Source: a virus. From it: a stretch of 64,000 nt of DNA. A program made the translations under genes and the position numbers. The stretch spans positions 1-64,000 of IMG/VR virus record IMGVR_UViG_3300038441_001119. One strand, written 5' to 3'. Positions within the stretch are counted from its first letter, which is position 1, and each line of letters begins with the position of its first letter. Positions 1 through 7,700 of this stretch are shown piece by piece. Below the pieces are notes generated by a model that worked only from the letters and a program-made list of their open reading frames with translations, was not told where the DNA came from and searched no databases.

Positions 1-185
1 TACAGTTGCGTCACACCGGGAGTGCTGGCAGGAGGTTGCCATGCAGGAGTCCTAGGAAGTGGTGGCCTGCGCAGGACACCTGAGGGAGCCTTTGGAGGAC
101 GGACTCTTGAGAGCCACTTGCCGCGATTCACTTTACCAATGGTACCGAACACATTGGCTAGTTTAATGAAATCACTTTTTGTCAT
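1..185 (-). CDS. Partial gene, shared MTKSxFIK N-terminus
   Basis: The reading frame opens at ATG 183-185 and runs off the left edge, giving at least 61 residues. It begins MTKSDFIKLANVF and becomes Pro/Arg-rich (about residues 30-60), which suggests an extended segment. The start lies 3 bases after the stop of the upstream gene (189-623), whose product begins almost identically (MTKSAFIKRANRF); the two look like tandem relatives that share a leader and then diverge. No function recognised. Confidence 0.6.
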   Translation of the reverse strand, partial: MTKSDFIKLANVFGTIGKVNRGKWLSRVRPPKAPSGVLRRPPLPRTPAWQPPASTPGVTQL

Positions 186-188
186 AAA

Positions 189-623
189 TTATCTAACTCT
201 ATGCATGTAGTCTGCCACGTCTAGAGGCGACATATTAGAACCACGGGCGTTGTGACCTATAAGCGAGGTGATGGGGTCATTGAAATCTCCTCCGGGAACT
301 TTCAATGCATCTTGTCTTATAATGTCTCTGTCTTCCTTAAAATGACTTAAGACTCGTTTACGCTCTGCCTTGTAAAAGTCTTGCGACTGTGGGAAAAACT
401 TATTGCCTCTAGCATTGGCTCTTTGTTTCCATAACGATTCCAGTTGGGAATTTCGTATTTTACCCAAAACATCGGACGAGTCGTATGCTCCGGTGTTTAC
501 GTACGTAGGCATCGTGGGCTTTGCTCTTGCAAGAATGTCTCTTCCCTTGATTTTAGGATGTGTCAAAAATTCATGCAGAACCCTGAAACGGTTAGCACGT
601 TTAATGAAAGCACTCTTGGTCAT
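189..623 (-). CDS. Unknown basic 144-residue protein
   Basis: Complete frame from ATG 621-623 to TAA. The protein is highly charged (many Arg and Lys), with no membrane segment or catalytic motif I can identify. The first 13 residues match the start of the downstream neighbour. It is the first gene after the tRNA cluster and the hairpin at 675-712. It might be a nucleic-acid-binding or virion protein, but nothing in the sequence settles this. Confidence 0.6.
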   Translation of the reverse strand: MTKSAFIKRANRFRVLHEFLTHPKIKGRDILARAKPTMPTYVNTGAYDSSDVLGKIRNSQLESLWKQRANARGNKFFPQSQDFYKAERKRVLSHFKEDRDIIRQDALKVPGGDFNDPITSLIGHNARGSNMSPLDVADYMHRVR

Positions 624-661
624 AGGAATGAGCTATTGTACACAGAACGAGTCATTCTGTC

Positions 662-712
662 ACTAAACAAGAAGCCCCTAGGTGGTTCGCATCGTTGAGA
701 GGCGTCTAGGGG
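662..712 (-). terminator. Hairpin closing the tRNA cluster
   Basis: On the minus strand CCCCTAG and CTAGGGG (675-712) form a 7-bp stem around a long loop, followed by CTTCTTGTTT. It sits between tRNA-Gly and the next gene. The T-run is imperfect, so processing rather than termination is also possible. Confidence 0.45.
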
Positions 713-722
713 ACCTATTGAT

Positions 723-797
723 TGGAGTCGAATGTCAGGATTGAACTGACGACAGCTTGGTTGGAAGCCAAGTGCTCTACCTCTGAGCTAATTCGAC
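723..797 (-). tRNA. tRNA-Gly(TCC)
   Basis: The minus strand folds into a full cloverleaf: a perfect 7-bp acceptor stem GTCGAAT/ATTCGAC, D arm, anticodon arm CTTGG-CTTCCAA-CCAAG with anticodon TCC (reads GGA), and a T arm with canonical TTCAATC loop. The discriminator is T, usual for glycine tRNAs, and the CCA end is encoded. Only 2 bases separate its 5' end from the CCA of the neighbouring tRNA-Ile, so the two are probably cut from one precursor. Confidence 0.92.
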
Positions 798-799
798 AT

Positions 800-871
800 T
801 GGTCGTAGGAGTTGGACTCGAACCAACACGTTCCGCTGATCAGGCAGACGCTCTACTTAAGCAATCCTACA
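800..871 (-). tRNA. tRNA-Ile(GAT)
   Basis: Minus-strand cloverleaf with acceptor TGTAGGA/TCCTACG (one T-G pair at the end), a short D arm, anticodon arm TCTGC-CTGATCA-GCGGA with anticodon GAT (reads ATC), a 4-base variable loop, T arm GTTGG-TTCGAGT-CCAAC, discriminator A and encoded CCA. 72 bases including CCA. Confidence 0.9.
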
Positions 872-949
872 AATTGAAATTTCGCTTGTCTTTCCAAGCT
901 GTCAAATCTGTTCCAACCTAGGGAACCACTCTCCTCGGCTTACGCCTGT

Positions 950-1008
950 CATGGATTCGAACCATGTCCTTCGCCAGATCTCGATTAGCGAGCGGGAATC
1001 GAACCCGC
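950..1008 (-). other. Two T-arm-like hairpins without a cloverleaf
   Basis: The minus strand holds two perfect arms with canonical T loops: GCGGG-TTCGATT-CCCGC (992-1008) and CATGG-TTCGAAT-CCATG (950-966). They are only 25 bases apart, too close for two tRNAs, and I could not find a 5' acceptor strand for either. Further hairpins follow (GGC-GTAA-GCC and GTTCC/GGAAC, 910-945). The 872-1022 interval therefore looks like degenerate tRNA 3' halves or an unrecognised RNA. Reading the second hairpin as an anticodon arm (CGA, Ser) gives only a poor acceptor stem. Confidence 0.4.
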
Positions 1009-1022
1009 CTGAATTTATAAAT

Positions 1023-1111
1023 TGGCAGGACGTGCTGGATTTTTACCAACATCCCCCGGCTTTCAACCGGTAGCACTCGCACCCTCATGGGTCTTTTATG
1101 CCTAACGTCCT
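1023..1111 (-). tRNA. Aberrant tRNA-like RNA, possible anticodon GAA (Phe)
   Basis: A perfect 7-bp acceptor AGGACGT/ACGTCCT, discriminator G and encoded CCA enclose an 89-base RNA. The best anticodon arm is CCGG-TTGAAAG-CCGG (anticodon GAA). The D side is about 12 bases too long because it contains an extra hairpin, ACCC-ATGA-GGGT. The T loop would be TAAAAAT rather than TTCRANY. An alternative fold pairs GTGCT with AGCAC around two hairpins. It could be a decaying tRNA-Phe or a tRNA-like RNA. The spacing and encoded CCA match the other genes of the cluster. Confidence 0.45.
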
Positions 1112-1118
1112 ATTTGAT

Positions 1119-1192
1119 TGGTTGCGGAAATGGGATTCGAACCCATGTGCAAGGCTTATGAGACCCTTGAGTGACCACTACTCTATTCCGCG
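1119..1192 (-). tRNA. Initiator tRNA-fMet(CAT)
   Basis: Clear minus-strand cloverleaf: acceptor CGCGGAA/TTCCGCA, D arm GAGT-loop-ACTC, anticodon loop CTCATAA (CAT), T arm ATGGG-TTCGAAT-CCCAT, discriminator A and encoded CCA. The first position is C1 opposite A72. That mismatch is the hallmark of bacterial initiator tRNAs, and the purine11:pyrimidine24 pair (A-T) fits as well. The G-C run of the anticodon stem is weaker than in E. coli initiator tRNA. Confidence 0.85.
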
Positions 1193-1201
1193 TTTGAAAA
1201 T

Positions 1202-1272
1202 TGGCAAGGGAGGGTGGAGTCGAACCACCAACCGAAAGTTTCCCAACTGCTTTACTGTTAAGCTACTCCCCT
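1202..1272 (-). tRNA. tRNA-like gene with degenerate anticodon arm
   Basis: The minus strand has acceptor AGGGGAG/CTCCCTT, D arm GCTT-AACAGTA-AAGC, canonical T arm GGTGG-TTCGACT-CCACC, discriminator G and encoded CCA. The middle is 3-4 bases too short, and no 7-base anticodon loop with T33 can be drawn. The only good pairing there is AGTT-GGGA-AACT, a GNRA-type tetraloop. The gene is either a broken tRNA or a tRNA-shaped RNA that does not decode. Confidence 0.5.
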
Positions 1273-1320
1273 ATGTTTGATTGGCTTTTAAAGTCATCCA
1301 ATCTCAGGACTACTCTCTTC

Positions 1321-1370
1321 TGGTCCGCCCCAACTAGCCTCAGACCTATTCGGAATGCTTCAAGGGGCGG
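1321..1370 (-). ncRNA. 50-base minimal tRNA-like element
   Basis: A perfect 7-bp stem CCGCCCC/GGGGCGG is followed by A and CCA, exactly like the acceptor end of the neighbouring tRNAs, but only 32 bases lie inside, enough for one or two small arms. It is the most upstream member of the tRNA cluster. It may be a deletion relic, or a CCA-ended substrate for tRNA-processing enzymes. Confidence 0.4.
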
Positions 1371-1409
1371 TAAAAGAGAGTGAGGGGACCTTAATACAGA
1401 TCCCCTCAC
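1371..1409 (-). terminator. Intrinsic terminator after 1434-1967
   Basis: Stem GTGAGGGGA/TCCCCTCAC (9 bp) followed by TCTCTTTT on the minus strand, directly downstream of the gene that stops at 1434. Confidence 0.75.
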
Positions 1410-1433
1410 GTCGTCAACAGTTTATTTCAAGTT

Positions 1434-1967
1434 TTATACAGAAATCTTAAGGTACCCATTGGAGTCGATATAAACGACGCCGGGACTTGCGGGGTCACTC
1501 GTTGGCAAGTTAGTCAGAAACAAAGAGCCTGCCGTCAAATTAGATGGGCTATCGAGAGCATTCTGCACCCGCACGCCGCCGGATCCATCAGAAACAAGTC
1601 TCCCGTTAGGATTACCGGAATCGAGGAACAGGAATTGTCCATGAACGCTTGCGGTATTGTAGGTGCCTGTGCCATTCACGGTAAGATCCCCATTTATTTG
1701 TACGTCACCATACGAAACAACGGGCGGCTCAGTATCTCCACCAGAGCGATTATAAATGGAGAATACAGTACCTTCCGATTCTCCAATGGAAAATATCGCG
1801 TCATCGAAAGGAATATCACCTTGCAGCAACACAAGAGGAGCTGTCACCTCTCCTGCGCCTCCTTCGTCCAGCTCAGTGGCAACAGCTCCTAGCTTGGTAT
1901 AAAGATCATCAACCTGCCGTGTCGTAGTGCGCGGCTTCTTACCGTCTGTAATATCAGAAAAAGACAT
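1434..1967 (-). CDS. Virion or tail-associated protein, 177 residues
   Basis: Starts MSFSDITDGKKPRTT and has the low-complexity, Gly/Thr/Asn/Ser-rich beta-strand composition of phage fibre proteins. The end (PGVVYIDSNGYLKISV) resembles C-terminal segments of phage structural proteins. It follows two other probable virion genes in the same direction and is closed by a strong terminator. Exact role unknown. Confidence 0.55.
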   Translation of the reverse strand: MSFSDITDGKKPRTTTRQVDDLYTKLGAVATELDEGGAGEVTAPLVLLQGDIPFDDAIFSIGESEGTVFSIYNRSGGDTEPPVVSYGDVQINGDLTVNGTGTYNTASVHGQFLFLDSGNPNGRLVSDGSGGVRVQNALDSPSNLTAGSLFLTNLPTSDPASPGVVYIDSNGYLKISV

Positions 1968-2021
1968 GTGGAATATTTTATATTAGAGCAATCGAGTCTT
2001 CCATCTATTTTTTACCTAGCA

Positions 2022-2369
2022 TTAGGCTGGGAAAGGTGCTGGCGCTGGGGATAAAGCCTCATACTCCGCAAGGGTGTGCTCATTGATCATATTGCTAGCA
2101 ATAGCTGCAACCAGCATTTCTTCATCTGCAGGCAATATGCGCCATGTCTCAGACGAAATCAGGATGTCTCCAGTATCGGTCACAAGGCAGTTCTCAGGTA
2201 ACGGTAGTCCTCGCTCTGTAACTGCTGCTGTGCCTTCTCCAGCAGGGAATCCACGTCTCTCATCAATCTGCAGACACAATGCAGTGTAGATTGGTTCAGG
2301 AGCACTGAAGAATCGACGACCTGTGTCGCGTGCTGATTGCTGTAGAGGTGTGAGTGGTGTTTCGTCCAT
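2022..2369 (-). CDS. Unknown 115-residue protein
   Basis: Complete frame, mostly acidic, with no membrane segment. It starts 1-2 bases after the stop of the large LamG-like gene, so it is co-transcribed with it. It may be a small chaperone or accessory of the upstream virion protein; this is inference from position only. Confidence 0.5.
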   Translation of the reverse strand: MDETPLTPLQQSARDTGRRFFSAPEPIYTALCLQIDERRGFPAGEGTAAVTERGLPLPENCLVTDTGDILISSETWRILPADEEMLVAAIASNMINEHTLAEYEALSPAPAPFPA

Positions 2370-2370
2370 A

Positions 2371-4698
2371 TCAGAGTGTGTTCAGGTAATTGTTGATACG
2401 GTCAATGTGGTCCGTGAGGTCTTCAAGGCTAAGAAGCACAGCGGTCACATCGCCAGACATAGGGTTGAGGAATCCAGCAGTGTGAACATACAAAGCACCA
2501 AGACATCCGAATCCAGTAAAAGCATCGACTGTCATCTCTCCAAGAAGAGTTCCGTTTTGGTAGGCGTTTGTCACACCACCCGACCGAATGATGTAGATGT
2601 TACTGGCAGTACTCCGCGCCACAATTCCAGCATACGCGTCAAAGGCGCCACCAATACCACTCACAATCTCACCATTTCCAGTGTTCCAAATACGTAGAAT
2701 CTGTTCATTGGTGATGGTTGGAATGGAGTAATCACTTGCGATAACGGAATCACCTGATGAAGTAAGCCGCACAACAAGAGTGAAGTCTCCGGTAAGGGGG
2801 ATCCTCGTGCTTGTCAGGGCGTCATCAATACCATCAAACCTGACCACAGGCTTGCCGCTCACAAACTTCAGGGTAGAGCGTTTGGTTTCAGTAGTCTGAC
2901 CAAAGATACGCTCCGAATCAGTAAGTTCATCGCTCCATCCTCCAACAGGTGAACCATCAACTGCGGAAGGCACTGTGCATTCGTCATCTTGATATAGACC
3001 TAATGGAACATTGTCACCATTGTGGGTCTGCAGGCGGAGAGCGAGGGGCAGATCGACAAGAGGATCGATAACCGCAAGGATATTGCTCCGCTTTCCATTG
3101 GAATCCCATACGCGCACTTCGTCATCCTCAGTCACTGACAAAGGAATGGTTGTATTGGTAGTAGTGAATGTCGCACCAACGTTGACACCATTGACAGTGA
3201 GTTGATATGGAGGAATACCACCTTGCACCACCAAATCTCCACCTGCAAAGGCTCCTTCTGGTGCATAGATGTAGACATCGCCCAGATACTTGTTTAGGAC
3301 GTAGTTACGAATATCTTCTACAATGACGGGATCAGCGTCATGCGGAACAAGCCATGCTCCAAAGAATCGAATTGCAGCATGCGCCTGACCATCGCCGCCT
3401 AAGTAACGACCGCCTATAGCATAATGGGTCACATTCAGATTCTGGTCCGCAGCTACAGTTCCAATCTCAGTATTGTCTCTCCACAAAGTTATGTCACCGC
3501 CAGATGGCTCAAAGAGCGCCTCAAAGACATGCTTGCCTTGATAACTCGTCGAATCACTGATCCGGAAGTTCCCTCCTTGGTGTGCTGCAATATTGGTTCC
3601 CCCATTATTGCGAATGAGCATGAAATGTCCACCGCTGTAGTCCTCGTATTCACTGCCGCTACCAAAGACACGTGCGTACTGCTGACCTCCATTACCGAGA
3701 ACCTGATAGGCCACAAAAAGTCTGGCTCCAGTAAAGGACGTGTTGTATGTACCTCTGAGCCAGTCATCGAATCCCTCGAAGATGGAGGAAGGGCGACGGA
3801 TGACAAGGGCTGGATTGTTGCCGCTTTTGTTGGCAGTTACTACCTGACCTGTGGAACAAGCGAATGATGTGGCATTGTCGATAACTGCTGTGTCAGTGAA
3901 ATCAGCATCGAGGCGTTTATCTGTGCCATTGAGGGAAGCGAAGACCTGCACATGTTGAGCTGCATAGCGTATAGGGCTGCCGGTACCGCGATCATACGTT
4001 CCAATCTCGAAGTTTTCATCCGAATCAAACAAATTAACACCCGGTTGAACCGTTGCAGCGGAGCCTACCTGCGTCCATGTCGTCCCGTCGATACTTTCAT
4101 AGAATTTCAATTCACCATCGCTAACCTGTCTGGTAACTCTGACCCATCCCGGAACTCCGTCTACTAGAGTAATGTCCGCGTCTGATGCATTGGCAGTAAT
4201 TCCACCAGAACCATCCGGGGACATGTAGAAAACAAGTTTCCTATTGTTGACTGCAAACACAAAGCAGTAGTTAGCTACATACCATTTCGAGAACAGAGCC
4301 ATATTGGCGGACGAGGTGTGCCAAGATGCAGGACAAAGCTTAACCCTGATGTCGATATCTCCTGTAATGGAGTCTTCTGTAAGATTAGGTATACTGAAAT
4401 AGTTCCCAGCTACGCCGGGAAGGTAGCCATATCCTCTATTCTCTGTCAAAGGCAGATAGATAGGTTGGCTACCGCTTGTAGGCTGCGTTGCATTGGATGC
4501 TGTACCTCTGTTGATCGTAGTGTTAATCAAATCAAAGATACCAGCAGATGTACCGCCTGTCTTCAGTACGCCGTAGTCCATCTCCAGCCTTACAATGGGC
4601 TGTATATGATCCCACACAGGACCATCGGAGTACCATTCGAGATACTGAGTCAGGTCCACACTTACAATCGGACCATGTACGCTTCTAGACAGAGACAT
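2371..4698 (-). CDS. Large virion protein with LamG/concanavalin-like domains
   Basis: 775 residues. An N-terminal segment of about 70 residues is followed by a beta-rich region resembling a concanavalin/LamG sandwich (about residues 100-270), a second such region (about 310-470), a short Ig-like stretch, and a C-terminal LamG-like module opening LRLQTHNGDNVPLGLYQD. That opening recurs nearly unchanged in the tail protein at 48201-51455. Such modules bind glycans in phage adhesins. The gene lies just downstream of the RNAP gene and starts 22 bases after its stop. Probable tail-fibre or decoration protein. Confidence 0.7.
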   Translation of the reverse strand: MSLSRSVHGPIVSVDLTQYLEWYSDGPVWDHIQPIVRLEMDYGVLKTGGTSAGIFDLINTTINRGTASNATQPTSGSQPIYLPLTENRGYGYLPGVAGNYFSIPNLTEDSITGDIDIRVKLCPASWHTSSANMALFSKWYVANYCFVFAVNNRKLVFYMSPDGSGGITANASDADITLVDGVPGWVRVTRQVSDGELKFYESIDGTTWTQVGSAATVQPGVNLFDSDENFEIGTYDRGTGSPIRYAAQHVQVFASLNGTDKRLDADFTDTAVIDNATSFACSTGQVVTANKSGNNPALVIRRPSSIFEGFDDWLRGTYNTSFTGARLFVAYQVLGNGGQQYARVFGSGSEYEDYSGGHFMLIRNNGGTNIAAHQGGNFRISDSTSYQGKHVFEALFEPSGGDITLWRDNTEIGTVAADQNLNVTHYAIGGRYLGGDGQAHAAIRFFGAWLVPHDADPVIVEDIRNYVLNKYLGDVYIYAPEGAFAGGDLVVQGGIPPYQLTVNGVNVGATFTTTNTTIPLSVTEDDEVRVWDSNGKRSNILAVIDPLVDLPLALRLQTHNGDNVPLGLYQDDECTVPSAVDGSPVGGWSDELTDSERIFGQTTETKRSTLKFVSGKPVVRFDGIDDALTSTRIPLTGDFTLVVRLTSSGDSVIASDYSIPTITNEQILRIWNTGNGEIVSGIGGAFDAYAGIVARSTASNIYIIRSGGVTNAYQNGTLLGEMTVDAFTGFGCLGALYVHTAGFLNPMSGDVTAVLLSLEDLTDHIDRINNYLNTL

Positions 4699-4720
4699 TC
4701 CCTATATTCTACAACTAGAA

Positions 4721-7700
4721 TTAGAATTTACCAGTCTGATTGATCTTTTCACCAAATCCGACACCGTATCCAAGTCTCGGAGCAAAGTGCTGGTTCTCAG
4801 CGAAGTTGGTCTCAGCCCCACGAACAGCACTGTCTGCCAGCTGTTGCGACAGATACGATGTACTCATGCTTGCAAGCCAGTCCTCGTTGGCATGTGAAGC
4901 AGTACGAAGCCTGTCCATACGTGCAGTGAACGGTGGTTTCTCCTCAGTAGCCTTGAAGTTGGTCACACCATTGTTCTTCAGGTCCTTCAGCATACTCTTG
5001 GTGATCCTTGTACCACTGGTGTGATGCAACACATCGCCTGCAAGATACCCTGAAGGGATTGCGTTGTCCGTGCTGACATCAATGATGCTCTTGGGTTTCC
5101 AAGCTCTTGAAGCCTTGTTGTAACTGATGCTGTCATCAGGCAGGTTATCAAGATCTTCCATCTCTTCATCCAGATTGACAGTGCTCAACGCTCCCTTGGC
5201 AAAGATCTCCAGATTTTTTTTATCTGCTGATAGTCCTGAATCCGCATAGATCTCCTTCAAGCGGTCAACATAGTATCTGCGTGCTTCACCAAGGCCCTTG
5301 TAGTTGACCACATCACGCACATCAACGATACCTTCGCTCAGTGCATCGCCTGCTTCCACTTCATCGCCCTGTTTGACAAGCACTGGATAGCCCTGAGGCA
5401 CATACAGCTCCTTCTCATTGACTTTGACGAAGTGTCCACCTTGCGGGGCTTCACGAACCTCTGTAACAATGCCATCTTCCTCAGCGACAGTGCTCTTGTG
5501 CTGGTACTCACTCGGGGACTGCACAAACTGAGACAGGATCTCGAAGCCACCATAGGTACGCTTCGCCTTACCTTGACCTGCAGTATGCTTCGCACTGTTA
5601 CTGACTATCATTCCATTAGCCAGCACGAACAAGTGATCAGGATTAGCCACCTCGATGTCCCAGCATTGCTTGTACATTGGAATGGTTGCACGCACAGCCT
5701 GAGTAAGACCATACATAGTGACAATCTTACTTGGGAATCCCTGTCCATCATTTCTGAGAGTCCTTGTGATGCGCTCACCAAGCTCAACTTGTTTGCCATC
5801 ATTGTAGACAATCTTCTCATTGAGGAACTTGTGGTTCGCAGTGCACTCCACAGAGAAACTCTTTCCATTCACATTGGCAAAGTCCCATGTTTGTACAGGC
5901 TGTTCCCCCTGATTGAACTTATCGGTAACCTCAACAGGTCCCGTTCTGCCCAACTTGTCTGAACCAAGCACAATGTCACCAATACGGATCTTCTCAATGG
6001 CTTTCTCACTGCCATCCCACATACGCACCATGGTTCCCTCCGCCAAGCAAAGAGCACCTTGGGTCACAGGCTCACTGTTGTGTGTGATGAGCAGTCCCTC
6101 TGTAACAAACAGATGTGATTCGTTGTCCACAGTAATGTCCCATGTAGGAAGATTGCCAGCAGGATTAACTTGCTTCAGAAACGCAATGTCACGAAGACTA
6201 CGAATGGCCTTCAGCTTACGCAGCATCTCATCCAATGCGAACTTCTTCACTCCAAGCATGTATGGCAACAGATATGATCCCAGTCTGAAGATACCATTGG
6301 TATTGCGAGTGCGGATATCCCATTCCTTCACACCTTTCCTGTTGTACTCAGTTTTGAACACACCCGGAATAAGCAGTCGGTTCTTGATGAGCCTGAACAC
6401 GTCGTCTGCAAGCTGTTCGCTGCTGTTGGTGAATTTGATCACCTCTCCCTCTTTACCAATGTAGCCATCAGTTACAATCAAGCCTGCAAGGAATGCACAC
6501 ACAGAAGAATGGTCCCAACGAGAGAACACTTCATCAGGGATATGTTTGTCCTTGCATCTGCTTCCCCACAGACCAAGCTCCGTAGCACGTGTCTTGAGGA
6601 AGTTCTTGTACACTCGTGCATTGGCCCCATTGTTGAGTATGGTGAATGTGCCTTGCTGTGCTTCCAATGCCTTGGGACCGCTCAGTTGCATTCCTTTCTC
6701 TTGGAGATAGTCATTCAACTGGCGAACAAGAATGGGATCATAGCAGGAGAACGTCGCTGAACCACCTGCATCAAACGTACCATCGCCCAGCATTGCTCCA
6801 AGGATGAATGCAAGGTTCTCATGTATGCTGTCTTGTGGTTCCCAATGAGTGGAAGCAACGGTGAGGCCCTTACGGAAACGTGCTCCTTGTTTGTTGATAG
6901 GGACATCCTTCAGTGTGGACTCTTCACTTGTGACCAGCTTGTTGCGGCAGTCGTAAACACTTGCGTGCCACCTGTGATTCTCTGTCGCGACTACCGTCGT
7001 CTCTTTTTCCTGCGAATAAGTCGTAAACACATATTTGTTGCACGATTGGTTGCCTCTATCGTGCACAGCAGTCACCTTCGTCGGGGAGAACGTATTGTTA
7101 TGGTTATATCCCACCACAGTATCCCCAACCTTGATCTCCTCAATGTTCTTCCAAGTACTATCACCCATCAGCACCTTTGTACCCTCTGCAAGACACAAGG
7201 CGTTGGCAGCAGTAATACCCACATGCTCCCCTATCTTGGGAAACCTATGCTCGAACGTCATACCCACACACTTGCTGCACAGACCATCAGCCTTACAACT
7301 CAACGGTGATCTGGCTATGACCTTCTCCACTCCTTGTTTCTTGAGAGCTGCCAATGCCTGTCTGTCCAGCAGAGTACCAGCCTTCATACCACCAGTATCC
7401 CTAGCAAGCACTCTATTACGTACAGTACTGTCATCCACCTCATAGGAGATACCATTGTTTGTATGGCAGTCCTTGTCAGTGATCACAAGGTTGGCTGCAG
7501 TCTGTGAAGCAAGCTTACCGAAGTCACCACCTTTGGCAGTTGCAACCTTGGTGGAGATAACGGATGAACGTGCACCATATGTACCAGCCATGTACTCATA
7601 GGGTCTCAGTCCTTCTGCAAATGAGTTCCTGATGAATACTGGGATAGTCTTACCATTGGCATCCTGATACACACCGGGAGTGGATAGCATAGCCTGTACC

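Noticed and set aside
950-966. tRNA-Ser(CGA) using CATGG-TTCGAAT-CCATG as anticodon arm
   Set aside because: The acceptor stem would have only 5 of 7 pairs and the T loop would be non-canonical. The hairpin matches a T arm much better.
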